Notes: generated by a model from the letters alone, not told the origin. 64,000 nucleotides of DNA from Caldimonas manganoxidans ATCC BAA-369 (GCF_000381125.1 NZ_KB905932.1:124001-188000), one strand, 5' to 3'; numbered from the stretch's first letter, positions 52,893-62,312 are shown. Made by a program: numbers and translations.

Positions 52893-53968
52893 TGCAGGAA
52901 CCTCCGCATCGCCAAGCCGCACGCCGTCAGGTAGGACGGCGCCTCCCGGCGCAGCTTGCTCTCACGCACGCTGGAGCCGAGCTTCATGCCTTCGAAGGGA
53001 TTGACGATCATCGAGGCGAAGCCGGTCTGCGCGGTGACGCGCTCCTTCAGGCCGGGCAAGGCGGCGCTGCCACCGGCCAGCATCACGTAGTGCACCTTGT
53101 GATGCGGCGTGCTGGTGAAGAAGTACTGCAGCGCGCGGCCGACTTCCTGGGCCATGCTGTCCACGAAAGGATTGAGGATGGTTTGCTCGTAGTCCTCGGG
53201 CAGGTCCCCGGCGAGCTTCTTCTGCTCGGCCTCCTCGAACGAGAAGCCGTACTGGCGGGAAATCAGCTGGGTGAGCTGGCTGCCGCCAAAGGCTTGGTCA
53301 CGGTCGTACAGCAGCTCATCGTCTCGCAGCACTTTCAGGCTCGTGGTCTCGGCGCCGATTTCGAACAAAGCCACCAGCATGTCGCGCCCTTCGTTGGGCA
53401 AGGCCCGGATCAGGCGGCTGACGGCCAAGCGCGAGGCATGTGATTCGATGTCGAGCACCACCGGCTTGAGCCCTGCGGCCTCGGCCAAGCCCTGACGGTC
53501 CTGCACCCGGTCTTTGCGGGACGCAGCGATCAACACTTCCACATCGCCCGCCGAGGTGGGGCTGGGGCCGATCACGCAAAAGTCCAGGCTGACCTCATCG
53601 AGCGAGAAGGGAATGTATTGGTTGGCTTCGGACTCGACTTGCATTTCGAGCTCTTCTTCACGCAAGCCCGCCGGCAGCACGATCTTCTTGGTGATCACCG
53701 AGGACTGTGGCATGGCCATGGCCACATGCTTGGTGCGTGTGCCGCTCTTGACCACCACGCGGCGTACCGCCTCGGCCACCTCGTCGAACTTCTCGATCTG
53801 GCCATCGGCGATCCAGCCCTTTTCGAAACTCTCGGTCGCGAAACGTTCGACGACGTATTCGCCAGAAGCAGTCTGCCCCAGCTCGACCAGCTTCACGCTG
53901 GACGAGCTGATGTCCAGCCCGACAAGCGGCGGATGCTTGCGGCCCAGCAAAACGTCAAGAAAGCTCAC
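52889..53968 (-). CDS. pilM: Type IV pilus cytoplasmic ATPase-like protein PilM
   Basis: A 359-residue actin/FtsA-fold protein that nucleates the inner-membrane alignment complex. Motifs include PLVGLDISSSSVKLVEL (phosphate 1), ALFEIGAETTSLKVL (phosphate 2) and MLAGGSAALPGLKERV (adenosine). I chose GTG at 53968 because a GGGGGA ribosome binding site lies about 4 nt upstream; the alternative TTG at 53980 has none. It is the first gene of the pil operon and is divergent from mrcA, the usual arrangement in proteobacteria. Confidence 0.94.
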   Translation of the reverse strand: MSFLDVLLGRKHPPLVGLDISSSSVKLVELGQTASGEYVVERFATESFEKGWIADGQIEKFDEVAEAVRRVVVKSGTRTKHVAMAMPQSSVITKKIVLPAGLREEELEMQVESEANQYIPFSLDEVSLDFCVIGPSPTSAGDVEVLIAASRKDRVQDRQGLAEAAGLKPVVLDIESHASRLAVSRLIRALPNEGRDMLVALFEIGAETTSLKVLRDDELLYDRDQAFGGSQLTQLISRQYGFSFEEAEQKKLAGDLPEDYEQTILNPFVDSMAQEVGRALQYFFTSTPHHKVHYVMLAGGSAALPGLKERVTAQTGFASMIVNPFEGMKLGSSVRESKLRREAPSYLTACGLAMRRFLQ

Positions 53969-54333
53969 GGAGTCCCCCAACGGCAGGAAAGGTGCGCCGG
54001 ATTGTTAATAAGTTACTTCAATGCTAGCAGTAAACCCTTTGTGCAACAAAGATTTTTTCACGGTTTGAACGTTTGTTTCCGTTGCCAAAAGTGAACGCCA
54101 AAACCCGGCTTGCGGGAGAACCCTGAGCCCGCCTCGAGATTGAAACAAACTGTGTCCGAATGCGGCGCGCATGCGCGGCGGATATCGTCCACGCAGCCGT
54201 CGCCGCCGCAGGGCTGTTCCTATAATCCTCGCATCGGCGGCCCACCGCCCCCGCGGCGCACGGCGCCGGGGCAAATGCTGGCCCGGGGCCGGCTTGTCCG
54301 CTCTTTGCGTAGCGGCCCATCGAAAGCGCATGC
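53969..54333. other. 365 bp divergent regulatory gap between pilM and mrcA
   Basis: No gene is seen here. The pilM-proximal half (54000-54090) is unusually AT-rich for this genome and contains TTGCAC and several TTAACA/TTATTA-like stretches on the minus strand, a plausible promoter zone for the pil operon. An exact inverted repeat CTTTGT-GCA-ACAAAG lies at 54037-54051, followed by six T residues on the plus strand. The mrcA-proximal half holds TATAAT at 54221-54226. Its -35 region is unrecognisable. The mrcA leader would be about 100 nt. Confidence 0.5.
54221..54226 (+). promoter_or_regulatory. -10 box of mrcA
   Basis: A consensus TATAAT in GC-rich surroundings, 107 bp before the mrcA ATG. 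The region 17 bp upstream does not match a -35 box, so activator help or an extended -10 may be needed. Confidence 0.5.
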
Positions 54334-56700
54334 ATGTCTGAATCTTCCCGCTCGTCTTCGCCGCAGGGTCGCTCTGCTGGGCCCTCCTGGGCTCGATGGA
54401 CGGCCCGTTTAGTCGCCTGGGCGTTGGGGCTGATGGCCGCCGCCACAGCCGCTGGCGCAATGCTGGCGGCCATCGCGCTGGCCGTGGCTTACCCCAATCT
54501 GCCTGACATCGATGGCCTGACCGACTATCGACCCAAGCTGCCGATGCGGGTGTTCTCCGCCGACGGCGTGCTGCTGGGGGAGTTCGGTGAGGAGCGCCGC
54601 AAGTTCGTGCCGATCGAGCAGATCCCCGCGGTGATGAAACACGCGGTCTTGGCCATCGAGGATGCGCGTTTCTACGATCACAGCGGCATCGATTACAAGG
54701 GCATGTTGCGGGCAGCCCTGGCCAACTTCGGTTCGGTCGGCAGCCAAGGCGCCTCGACGATCACGATGCAGGTGGCCCGCAATTTCTATCTGTCTTCCGA
54801 GAAAACTCTTACCCGCAAGATCTACGAGGTGCTGCTGGCGCTCAAGATCGAGAGCCTGTTGAGCAAGGACGAGATCCTCGAGCTCTACATGAACCAGATT
54901 TACCTCGGCCAGCGGGCCTATGGCTTTGCTGCCGCCGCGGAGATCTATTTCGGCAAGGATCTGAAAGACATCAGCATCGCCGAGGCAGCGATGCTGGCCG
55001 GTCTGCCCAAGGCGCCCACGGCCTACAACCCGATCCGCAACCCGCCGCGTGCGCGGGTGCGCCAGCAGTACATCATCGACCGCATGCTGGACAACGGTTT
55101 CATCACGGAAGAACAACACGCAGCAGCCAAGGCCGAGGTGCTGCGCTACCGGCAGGCTGCGGCCCTGCCGGTGCATGCCGAGTACGTGGCCGAAACCGCC
55201 CGTCAGCTCATCCACAACCAGTATGGCGAAGAGAGCTACACACGGGGGCTGAACGTCTACACCACGATCCGCTCGGACGAGCAGGCCGCCGCCTATCGCG
55301 CGCTGCGCAAAGGCATCATGGATTACGAGCGCCGTCAGTGGTATCGCGGCCCCGAAGGCCATGTGGATCTGCCCAAGGACCCGGACCAGATCGATGCCCG
55401 GGTGGCCGAGGCGCTGGTGGAGCACCCAGACAATGACGAAGTGCGCGCCGCCGTCGTGCTCGAGGTCGACCCGAAGAAGGTCGTGGCCATGCTGGCCGAC
55501 GGGCAAACCGTCACGGTGCAAGGCGAGGGCCTGCGTCCGGCCCAGTCCGGCCTGTCCCCCAAGGCCAAACCGAACATCCAGATCCGTGTGGGCTCGGTGA
55601 TTCGGGTCATCGATTTGGGCCGCGCGGGCTGGTCGATCACGCAACTGCCCGAGGTGGAAGGGGCCTTCGTCTCGCTCGACCCGCGCACGGGCCAGATTCG
55701 CGCGCTGGTCGGCGGCTTCGACTACGCCAAGAACCGCTTCAACCATGTCACCCAGGCCTGGCGCCAACCCGGCTCGAGCTTCAAGCCCTTCATTTACTCG
55801 GCTGCGCTGGAGCGCGGATTCACCCCGGCCACGGTGGTCAATGACGCGCCGCTGTTCTATGACGCGTCGACCACCGGCAGCAAGCCCTGGGAACCCAAAA
55901 ACTACGATGGCACTTTCGATGGGCCGATGTCGCTGCGTCGAGCGCTCGCCCGCTCGAAGAACATGGTGTCCATTCGGATATTGGAAGCCATCACCCCGGC
56001 CTATGCGCAGGAATGGGCGACGCGCTTTGGCTTCGACCCAGAACGCCACCCGCCTTATCTGACGCTGGCCCTGGGCGCCGGTTCGGTCACCCCGCTGCAA
56101 ATGGCCGCTGCCTATGCGGTATTCGCCAATGGCGGCTACCGGGTGCCGCCCTCGCTGATCACCAAAGTCACCGACAACCGCGGCCGGGTGCTCGTGGAGC
56201 ATGCCCCCGCGCCGCTGGACGAGTCGATGCGCGCGATCGATCCACGCAATGCCTTCGTGATGAGCAGTCTGCTGCAAGAAGTCACCCGCAGCGGCACGGC
56301 GGCCCGGGCCCAGGCCACGCTGAAGCGGCCCGACCTGTACGGCAAGACCGGCACCACCAACGACGCCATGGACGCTTGGTTCGCCGGCTACCAGCCCCAG
56401 GTGGTGGCCGTGGTGTGGATCGGCTATGACACGCCGCGCAAACTGGGCGAACGCGAAACCGGCGGCGGCCTGGCGCTGCCGGTGTGGATCGACTACATGG
56501 CCACGGCACTCAAGGGTGTACCCGTCAGCGAGCTCGACCCACCGCCAGGGTTGGTCCAAGCCGGCGGCGAATGGTTCTACGAGGAATACGCCCACGGCGC
56601 CGGGGTCACGAGTCTGGGCATGGACTCCTCGCCGGCACCGAGTTCCACCCCCACCCCGGAAGAGGAACGGCGCAGCATCCTGGACTTGTTCAGGCCGTGA
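54334..56700 (+). CDS. mrcA: Penicillin-binding protein 1A (bifunctional peptidoglycan synthase)
   Basis: A 788-residue class A PBP. A single N-terminal membrane helix (about 25-52) is followed by the GT51 glycosyltransferase domain with catalytic Glu109 (AIEDARFYDHSGID) and SQGASTITMQVARNFYL. A PBP1A-type OB-like insertion follows. The transpeptidase domain has Ser481-x-x-Lys484 (PGSSFKPF), Ser541-Lys-Asn and Lys671-Thr-Gly-Thr-Thr. Divergence from pilM is conserved in proteobacteria. Two GC hairpins follow the stop codon and may end transcription. Confidence 0.97.
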   Translation: MSESSRSSSPQGRSAGPSWARWTARLVAWALGLMAAATAAGAMLAAIALAVAYPNLPDIDGLTDYRPKLPMRVFSADGVLLGEFGEERRKFVPIEQIPAVMKHAVLAIEDARFYDHSGIDYKGMLRAALANFGSVGSQGASTITMQVARNFYLSSEKTLTRKIYEVLLALKIESLLSKDEILELYMNQIYLGQRAYGFAAAAEIYFGKDLKDISIAEAAMLAGLPKAPTAYNPIRNPPRARVRQQYIIDRMLDNGFITEEQHAAAKAEVLRYRQAAALPVHAEYVAETARQLIHNQYGEESYTRGLNVYTTIRSDEQAAAYRALRKGIMDYERRQWYRGPEGHVDLPKDPDQIDARVAEALVEHPDNDEVRAAVVLEVDPKKVVAMLADGQTVTVQGEGLRPAQSGLSPKAKPNIQIRVGSVIRVIDLGRAGWSITQLPEVEGAFVSLDPRTGQIRALVGGFDYAKNRFNHVTQAWRQPGSSFKPFIYSAALERGFTPATVVNDAPLFYDASTTGSKPWEPKNYDGTFDGPMSLRRALARSKNMVSIRILEAITPAYAQEWATRFGFDPERHPPYLTLALGAGSVTPLQMAAAYAVFANGGYRVPPSLITKVTDNRGRVLVEHAPAPLDESMRAIDPRNAFVMSSLLQEVTRSGTAARAQATLKRPDLYGKTGTTNDAMDAWFAGYQPQVVAVVWIGYDTPRKLGERETGGGLALPVWIDYMATALKGVPVSELDPPPGLVQAGGEWFYEEYAHGAGVTSLGMDSSPAPSSTPTPEEERRSILDLFRP

Positions 56701-56706
56701 TCGGAC

Positions 56707-56742
56707 CGGGTCGATGACCCGACAGGGCGCCTCGTGCGCCCT
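56707..56742. terminator. Tandem GC hairpins after mrcA, possible bidirectional terminator
   Basis: CGGGTC-gat-GACCCG (56707-56721) and AGGGCGC-ctcgt-GCGCCCT (56724-56742) are exact inverted repeats lying between the convergent mrcA and cyaY genes. No U-tract follows in either direction, so they may act as mRNA ends or Rho-assisted terminators. Confidence 0.45.
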
Positions 56743-56766
56743 CCTCCACGGGCCGCGTCGCCCGCC

Positions 56767-57120
56767 TCAGCGCGCCGGAGGGGGCAAGGGCTGACCCGCC
56801 AAGTCGCTGGCGCACTGCACGAGCCGCTCGAAGAACTCGCCACCGTCTCGGGTATCGAGCCAGCGGCCTTGGACATACTTGTAGTGATAGCCCCCAGAGC
56901 GGGCCGCCAGCCAGATTTCGTGCAAGGGCGGCTGGGTGTTGAGAACCAGCTTGGCTCCACTAGGAAAGACGAGTTCGAGCAAGCCCCCGGTGCGGTGGGT
57001 GTCGATGTCGATCACATCGTCTTCGAGCAGGCGGTCCACCCAGGCTTCCACCGTGGCGAGCACGGCTTGCGCGCGTTCGTGGTATTCGCTGTCGCTCAAG
57101 GGGGTGGGGTCGAGGGCCAT
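56767..57120 (-). CDS. cyaY: Iron donor protein CyaY (frataxin)
   Basis: A 117-residue bacterial frataxin. The N-terminal acidic ridge (WVDRLLEDDVIDIDTHRTGG) and the central sheet (LELVFPSGAKLVLNTQPPLHEIWLAA split over conserved strands, then GGYHYKYVQGRW) are visible. CyaY binds iron and modulates Fe-S cluster assembly on IscS. It is divergent from lptM-lysA with only 18 bp between the starts, a common arrangement in proteobacteria. Confidence 0.95.
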   Translation of the reverse strand: MALDPTPLSDSEYHERAQAVLATVEAWVDRLLEDDVIDIDTHRTGGLLELVFPSGAKLVLNTQPPLHEIWLAARSGGYHYKYVQGRWLDTRDGGEFFERLVQCASDLAGQPLPPPAR

Positions 57121-57126
57121 CGCCGA

Positions 57127-57132
57127 TAGAAT
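57127..57132 (+). promoter_or_regulatory. -10-like hexamer before lptM
   Basis: TAGAAT ends exactly 6 nt before the lptM ATG. With a normal start distance the transcript would begin at the start codon. No -35 box is recognisable, and there is no Shine-Dalgarno sequence. Confidence 0.4.
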
Positions 57133-57138
57133 CCGCGC

Positions 57139-57318
57139 ATGTCGAAACGGGCAATCATTCTAGCGGCCGCTGCGCTGACGCTCCTGCCAGTAGGCCTATC
57201 GGCCTGCGGCCAGAAGGGGCCGCTGTACCTGCCTGCCGCGTCCCCGGCGGCCACTGCCGCCGCCGGGCCGGCTTCGGCGCCCGCTGCCTCCTCCCCTTCT
57301 GCCTCACGTCCCCAATGA
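57139..57318 (+). CDS. lptM: LPS translocon maturation chaperone LptM (YifL-type lipoprotein)
   Basis: A 59-residue lipoprotein. The N-terminus MSKRAIILAAAALTLLPVGL leads to a lipobox ending at Cys23, followed by the family hallmark CGQKGPLYLP. The remainder is Ala/Pro/Ser-rich. LptM assists oxidative maturation of the LptD-LptE LPS export complex at the outer membrane. It overlaps the lysA start by four bases (ATGA, 57315-57318). The cyaY/lptM-lysA order is widely conserved, which supports this very short gene. Confidence 0.92.
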   Translation: MSKRAIILAAAALTLLPVGLSACGQKGPLYLPAASPAATAAAGPASAPAASSPSASRPQ

Positions 57319-58583
57319 AATTGCCCGGCGCTCCTTTTCTCGCCTACCGGGGCGAGTCGCTGTATCTCGACGGCTGTGAGCTGACGGCCTTGGCCGATCG
57401 TTTCGGCACCCCGCTGTATGTGTACTCGCAGGCCGCGATGCTGGCGGCGCTGGCGCCCTATCAATCCGCTTTGGCCGGCCGCGATCATCTGATCTGCTAC
57501 GCGGTGAAGGCCAATTCCAATCTGGCCGTGCTGCAGACCTTCGCACGCGCCGGATGTGGTTTCGACATCGTCTCCGGCGGCGAGCTCGAGCGCGTGCTGG
57601 CCGCTGGCGCAAGTGCCGATCGCGTGGTGTTCTCCGGCGTGGGCAAGACCCGCGAGGAAATGCGCGCAGCGCTGCGGGCCGGCGTGAAGTGCTTCAATGT
57701 GGAAAGCGAAGCCGAGCTGGAGGTGCTGTCGGCCGTGGCCGTGCAAGAAGGGATCGAGGCGCGCGTGAGTCTGCGCGTGAACCCCGATGTGGATGCAGGC
57801 ACCCATCCCTACATTTCCACCGGGTTGAAATCGAACAAGTTCGGCGTGGCCCATGGCCGCGCCGTGAGCACCTACTGCCGGGCCGCGGCTTTGCCGGGCC
57901 TGTCCATCGTGGGGATCGACTGTCACATCGGCTCGCAAATCACCGAAATCGCCCCGTATCTGGACGCGCTGGACCGCGTGCTCGATTTGGTCGAGGCGAT
58001 CGAGGCCCAAGGCATCGCGCTGCATCACCTGGACCTGGGCGGTGGCTTGGGCATCACCTACACCGATGAACACCCACCGGGGGCGGACGATCTGATCGGT
58101 GCTTTGCTGGCCCGTCTGGATGCGCGCGGCCAGGGTCACCGCATGCTGATGTTCGAGCCCGGGCGCTCGCTGGTGGGCAATGCCGGCGTGCTGCTGACCG
58201 AGACGCTCTACCTCAAGCCGGGAGATGAAAAGAACTTCTGCATCGTCGATGCCGCGATGAACGATTTGATGCGCCCGGCCATGTATGAGGCCACGATGGC
58301 CATCGTGCCGTGCCGCCAGCGCCCAGACCCGGCGCAGCGCTATGACGTGGTGGGGCCGGTGTGCGAATCGGGCGACTGGCTGGGCCGCGACCGCTGGCTG
58401 GCCGTGCAACCCGGGGACCGGCTGGCCGTGCTGTCGGCAGGGGCTTATGGCATGAGCATGGCCAGCAACTACAACACCCGTGGACGGGCCGCCGAGGTGC
58501 TGGTCGTCGGCGACCAGGCGCATTTGGTACGACAGCGCGAGCAGCCGGCCGAGCTCTTTGGCGGCGAGCGGCTGCTGCCTTGA
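57315..58583 (+). CDS. lysA: Diaminopimelate decarboxylase
   Basis: LysA makes L-lysine from meso-diaminopimelate, the last step of the pathway. The 422-residue PLP enzyme has the cofactor lysine Lys65 (CYAVKANSN), the FDIVSGGELERVL and HIGSQITEI segments, the glycine loop LDLGGGLGITY, EPGRSLVGNAG, and the active-site VCESGDWLGRDR near residue 345. It is translationally coupled to lptM. dapF, encoding an earlier step of the same pathway, lies 3 kb away on the other strand. Confidence 0.96.
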   Translation: MKLPGAPFLAYRGESLYLDGCELTALADRFGTPLYVYSQAAMLAALAPYQSALAGRDHLICYAVKANSNLAVLQTFARAGCGFDIVSGGELERVLAAGASADRVVFSGVGKTREEMRAALRAGVKCFNVESEAELEVLSAVAVQEGIEARVSLRVNPDVDAGTHPYISTGLKSNKFGVAHGRAVSTYCRAAALPGLSIVGIDCHIGSQITEIAPYLDALDRVLDLVEAIEAQGIALHHLDLGGGLGITYTDEHPPGADDLIGALLARLDARGQGHRMLMFEPGRSLVGNAGVLLTETLYLKPGDEKNFCIVDAAMNDLMRPAMYEATMAIVPCRQRPDPAQRYDVVGPVCESGDWLGRDRWLAVQPGDRLAVLSAGAYGMSMASNYNTRGRAAEVLVVGDQAHLVRQREQPAELFGGERLLP

Positions 58584-58608
58584 AGCCGCTCGCCGCCCCG
58601 CCAGGGAT

Positions 58609-59796
58609 TCAGTCGGCGTGCTTGAGGATGGCCAAGCCCTTGAGATATTCCCCTTCGGGAAAACAAATGGTCATCGGATGATCCGGCGCGGCCTCCAGAC
58701 GTGACAGGATCATGCCATCCACCCCGGCGTCGAGCCCAGCCCCGGCGACGATTTTGTGGAACAGTTCGGCCCCGATGCCGCCGGAGCAGGAAAACGTCAG
58801 CAGCAATCCCCCGGGGGCCAGCAGCTTGAAGGCCAGGCGGTTGATGTCCTTGTAGGCGCGTGCCGCGCGCTGTGCATGGGCCGCCGAGGGCGCGAACTTG
58901 GGCGGATCGAGCACGATGGCATCGAAGCGGCGGCCTTCGTGCAGGAAGCGACGCAGCGTGTCGTTCACATCGGCATCGAGGGTTTGGTGACGCGCAAGCT
59001 CGAAGCCATTGAGCTTCACATGGGCTTGCGCCCGAGCCAGTGCCGGTGCGGAGGAGTCCACACTGAGCACTTCCCGCGCCCCACCGGCCAGTGCGGCGAC
59101 ACTGAAGCCGCCGGTGTAGCTGTAGCAGTTGAGCACCCGTTGGCAGCCGAAATGGCGCACCCATTGCGCGAAGCGTTGCCGGTTGTCGCGCTGATCGAGG
59201 TAGTAGCCGGTCTTGTGGCCTTCGGCCACGTCCAGCGTGAGTTGCCAGCCATGTTCGCGGATGGTGATCTCGGTGGGCCCCTCCCCCAGCAGCCAACCGC
59301 GCTGCGCAGGCAACCCCTCCAGCGCACGCACGCCTGAGTCCGAGCGCTCGTACAGGCGGGTCAAGCCAGTGGCCGCCAGCAATTGGTCGGCGATCACGGC
59401 TTTCCAACGCTCGGTGCCGGCCGACAAGAACTGGGCGCTGAGCGTATCCCCGTAACGGTCGACGATGAGACCGGGCAGACCATCGGCTTCGCCGTGGATC
59501 AAGCGCACGGCATCGCTGTCGATGGGCAGACGCGCACGCAGCGCCAAGGCACGCGCAATGCGGCGCTGGAAAAAATCCGCATCGATGCGTTCGGCCTCGT
59601 CGAAGCTCCAGGCGCGGGCCCGGATCATCGAGGCCGGGCTGTACGCGGCCCAAGCGAGAAAGCGGCCATCATGGGCCTGGATGCGCACGGTGTCGCCGGC
59701 GCCGGCTTGGCCACGCGCAATCGACCCCTGAAAAACCCAAGGGTGTTGACGCAGCAAGGAACGCTCCTTGCCTTCGCGCAGGATGATGGTGTTCAT
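58609..59796 (-). CDS. rlmI: 23S rRNA (cytosine-5) methyltransferase, RlmI type
   Basis: A 395-residue class I SAM-dependent methyltransferase with an N-terminal PUA domain (PWVFQGSIARGQAGAGDTVR). The SAM site is RVLNCYSYTGGFSVAALAGG, the acidic motif ends in LSVDSSAPAL, and the catalytic motif is VLDPPKFAPS; the Cys in LTFSCSGGIG is a candidate nucleophile. RlmI methylates C1962 of 23S rRNA in E. coli. It is 18 bp after xerC and probably the last gene of the dapF operon. It is convergent with lysA across a 25 bp gap. Confidence 0.92.
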   Translation of the reverse strand: MNTIILREGKERSLLRQHPWVFQGSIARGQAGAGDTVRIQAHDGRFLAWAAYSPASMIRARAWSFDEAERIDADFFQRRIARALALRARLPIDSDAVRLIHGEADGLPGLIVDRYGDTLSAQFLSAGTERWKAVIADQLLAATGLTRLYERSDSGVRALEGLPAQRGWLLGEGPTEITIREHGWQLTLDVAEGHKTGYYLDQRDNRQRFAQWVRHFGCQRVLNCYSYTGGFSVAALAGGAREVLSVDSSAPALARAQAHVKLNGFELARHQTLDADVNDTLRRFLHEGRRFDAIVLDPPKFAPSAAHAQRAARAYKDINRLAFKLLAPGGLLLTFSCSGGIGAELFHKIVAGAGLDAGVDGMILSRLEAAPDHPMTICFPEGEYLKGLAILKHAD

Positions 59797-59814
59797 GGCA
59801 ACGAAGCAGCGAAT

Positions 59815-60756
59815 TCAGGATTTACGACGTGCCCGCGGATGGGCCGCGTCATAGGCCCGGGCGAGGTGTTGAAAGTCCAGCCGGGTGTAGATCTGGGTGG
59901 TGGTGATATGGGCATGCCCCAGCAATTCCTGCACCGCGCGCAGATCGCCGCTGGATTGCAGCAGGTGCGAGGCAAACGAGTGTCGCAGCATGTGTGGATG
60001 GACCCGTGTGGGCACGCCGGCCTGCAGCGCGCGCCGCGACAGGCGCACGCGGATCTGCGCAACCGACAAGCGGCGACCACGCTCGCTCAGCAGCAGCGCG
60101 GCCTCCTCGCCGCGCAGCAGGCGCGGGCGCACCGCCAACCATTCGCGCAAGGCTTGGCAGGCCGCCCGCCCCAGTGGCACGCTGCGCCGCTTGCCCCCTT
60201 TGCCCAAGACATGCACTTCGGCACCGTCCAGATCGACCCAGCCGCGGCCTGCCGCTGTGGCGTGCACATCCAGCCCCGCCAGCTCGCTGACGCGCAAGCC
60301 GCAACCGTAGAGCAACTCGACGATGCAGCGATCGCGCACCGCCAGCACGGGGTCGTCGGCCGCGGCGGGGGCCTGCTCGGCCAGGGCCACCGACTGCTCC
60401 ACCGACAAGGCTTTGGGCAGGAGCTTGGGCGCCTTGGGCGCTTTGATCCCATCGACCGGGTTGTGGGCCAGGCGGCCCTGCCGCCCCCACCAACGGTAAC
60501 ACCCGCGCCAAGCGCTGAGGATGCGCGCCAGGCTGCGCGCGGACAACCCCGCCGCATGCAGGCGGCCCAGCCAACGGCGCACGTGATGCGCCTGCACGTC
60601 TTCCAAGGCCACGCCGGACTCGTCGGCCAAGCGGACCAACTGGGCCAGGTCGCTCGTGTAGGCACGCAAGGTCAGCTCGGCCACGCGCCGCTGCGCGCGC
60701 AGGTGCTCGAGATAGCTCTCGATGGGAGGCGGCAACGACGGGTCCTTCATCGTCAT
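59815..60756 (-). CDS. xerC: Tyrosine recombinase XerC
   Basis: With XerD, XerC resolves chromosome dimers at dif sites. The 313-residue protein has an N-terminal SAM-like core-binding domain (about 12-105). Its catalytic set is complete: Arg155 (GCGLRVSEL), Lys186, His255-x-x-Arg258 (HMLRHSFASH), His281 (LGHAHITTTQIY) and Tyr290. The dapF-DUF484-xerC order identifies it as the housekeeping recombinase and not a mobile-element integrase. It starts 6 bp after the DUF484 stop. Confidence 0.96.
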   Translation of the reverse strand: MTMKDPSLPPPIESYLEHLRAQRRVAELTLRAYTSDLAQLVRLADESGVALEDVQAHHVRRWLGRLHAAGLSARSLARILSAWRGCYRWWGRQGRLAHNPVDGIKAPKAPKLLPKALSVEQSVALAEQAPAAADDPVLAVRDRCIVELLYGCGLRVSELAGLDVHATAAGRGWVDLDGAEVHVLGKGGKRRSVPLGRAACQALREWLAVRPRLLRGEEAALLLSERGRRLSVAQIRVRLSRRALQAGVPTRVHPHMLRHSFASHLLQSSGDLRAVQELLGHAHITTTQIYTRLDFQHLARAYDAAHPRARRKS

Positions 60757-60762
60757 TCGGAC

Positions 60763-61452
60763 TCAGCCTTCGGGCAGCAGGCGGGTGAGGCCGGCGCTGG
60801 CCAAGTCCCCCACTCGCACCAGAAACTCGGTGCCCATGTCGGCCGTGTAGCGGGTGGGGTCCGGCGAGCCCAGCACGAGCAGGCCGAAGGCTTCGGTCCC
60901 CACGCCATGGCGCAGCGGAATCAAGGCCACCGAGGCGACCGTGGCAGGGTCGTCCAGCCAAGCCACGGCTTCGAAGCCGGCATTGGGCCCACAGTAGGGC
61001 TGCACCAGACTGCTTGCGAACGTGCGCGTGTTCTCGCTGGCGCCTTGGGCAAAAGGCTGGTCGGCATAGGCTGCGACCACTCCCCACACACGGATGCTGG
61101 CCTGGGGGATGAGAAACTGGGCCTTCAGCTCGTGCACCAGAGTGCCAGGCAGATCCACGGGATCGGCCGTGAGCATCAGGGCACGTGTCCAGCGATGCAG
61201 CTTGTCGGCAATGGCCATGTTCTCCTGGCCGTGACGGATCATCTCCATCAGGCGCATCTCCAGGCCACGGATCTTCTCGCGCAGCATTTCCATTTGGCGC
61301 TCTTGCAGCGAGACGGCGCGATGGCCATGCGGGCTGGTGAGCTGAATGCTGGCCAGCAGCTCGGCATGACGCTCGAAAAATCCGGGCGTGTTGGCCAGAA
61401 AGCGGGCGATGTCGTCTTCGGTGATGCCCTGGATGCCAGAAGAGATGCTCAC
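60763..61452 (-). CDS. DUF484 family protein (GAF-like)
   Basis: A 229-residue protein with the DUF484 N-terminal helix bundle ([20 protein letters not shown], then [20 protein letters not shown]) and a GAF-like C-terminal domain ([20 protein letters not shown], then [18 protein letters not shown]). It is nearly always encoded between dapF and xerC. Its function is unknown. The ATG overlaps the dapF stop by four bases. Confidence 0.94.
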   Translation of the reverse strand: MSISSGIQGITEDDIARFLANTPGFFERHAELLASIQLTSPHGHRAVSLQERQMEMLREKIRGLEMRLMEMIRHGQENMAIADKLHRWTRALMLTADPVDLPGTLVHELKAQFLIPQASIRVWGVVAAYADQPFAQGASENTRTFASSLVQPYCGPNAGFEAVAWLDDPATVASVALIPLRHGVGTEAFGLLVLGSPDPTRYTADMGTEFLVRVGDLASAGLTRLLPEG

Positions 61453-62312
61453 AGTTCGATTTCTCCTTCAAAGACGGTCTGCGCCGGGCCGGTCATGAAC
61501 ACATGGGCATCGCCACCGGCCCACTCGATGCGCAGCCGGCCGCCGCGGGTTTCGACCTCGACGGCCGCATCGAGCAGCCCCTGTCGGATGCCAGCCACCA
61601 CGGCCGCGCAAGCACCGGTGCCACAGGACAGGGTCTCGCCCGCATCGCGCTCGTACACGCGCAGCTTGACGTGCCCGCGGTCGATGATCTGCAAAAAGCC
61701 GGCGTTGACCTTGCGCGGGAAACGCGGGTGTTGCTCGATGCGCGGCCCCCACTGCGCCACCGCAGCCGCATCCACATCGTCCACCAACACGACCGCATGG
61801 GGGTTGCCCATCGACAACACCGCCACCTCGACCGTGACCTCTCCCAGATCGAGCGGCCACAGCGGCCATCCGGGCGCGGGTCCCACCAGGCGGGGTGTCA
61901 GTCCCGTGGTGTCGAAGGGCACACGATCGGCGTCGAACAGCGGGGCATTCATGTCCACCGTGACCCGGCCATCGGCCTGGGCCTGCAACACCAGGCGGTT
62001 GTTGATGGTCTCCACACGCAAGGGGTTGCGGTCGCTGAGGCCCTTGTCGTGCACGAAGCGCACGAAACAGCGCGCGCCATTGCCGCAATGCTCGACTTCT
62101 TGGCCGGTCGCGCCATTGAAGATGCGGTAGCGAAAATCGGCCTCGGGCGTCGAGGCCCGCTCGACCACGAGGATTTGGTCGGCCCCCACGCCCAAGCGCC
62201 GGTCGCCCAAGCGCTGGAGTTGCGCCACGGACAACGACAGTGGAGCCGCCGTGGCGTCGATCACGACGAAGTCGTTGCCCGCCCCGTGCATCTTGGTAAA
62301 GCGCAGTTTCAT
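61449..62312 (-). CDS. dapF: Diaminopimelate epimerase
   Basis: It interconverts LL- and meso-diaminopimelate for lysine and peptidoglycan synthesis. The 287-residue protein starts [19 protein letters not shown]. The two catalytic cysteines are Cys76 (EHCGNGARC) and Cys230 ([11 protein letters not shown]). The stretch before Cys76 reads [11 protein letters not shown] where homologues usually have a NADG-like sequence, a small variation. GATAAT ends 6 nt before the ATG and there is no Shine-Dalgarno. It leads the dapF-DUF484-xerC-rlmI unit. Confidence 0.96.
   Translation of the reverse strand: MKLRFTKMHGAGNDFVVIDATAAPLSLSVAQLQRLGDRRLGVGADQILVVERASTPEADFRYRIFNGATGQEVEHCGNGARCFVRFVHDKGLSDRNPLRVETINNRLVLQAQADGRVTVDMNAPLFDADRVPFDTTGLTPRLVGPAPGWPLWPLDLGEVTVEVAVLSMGNPHAVVLVDDVDAAAVAQWGPRIEQHPRFPRKVNAGFLQIIDRGHVKLRVYERDAGETLSCGTGACAAVVAGIRQGLLDAAVEVETRGGRLRIEWAGGDAHVFMTGPAQTVFEGEIEL

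Noticed and set aside
59815-60756. Tyrosine recombinase as a sign of a mobile element
   Set aside because: The dapF-DUF484-xerC context and complete XerC features mark it as the housekeeping dimer-resolution gene; no attachment sites or cargo are present.
59383-62130. A 915-codon plus-strand open frame
   Set aside because: It is antisense to rlmI, xerC, DUF484 and dapF, all of which have complete catalytic motifs.
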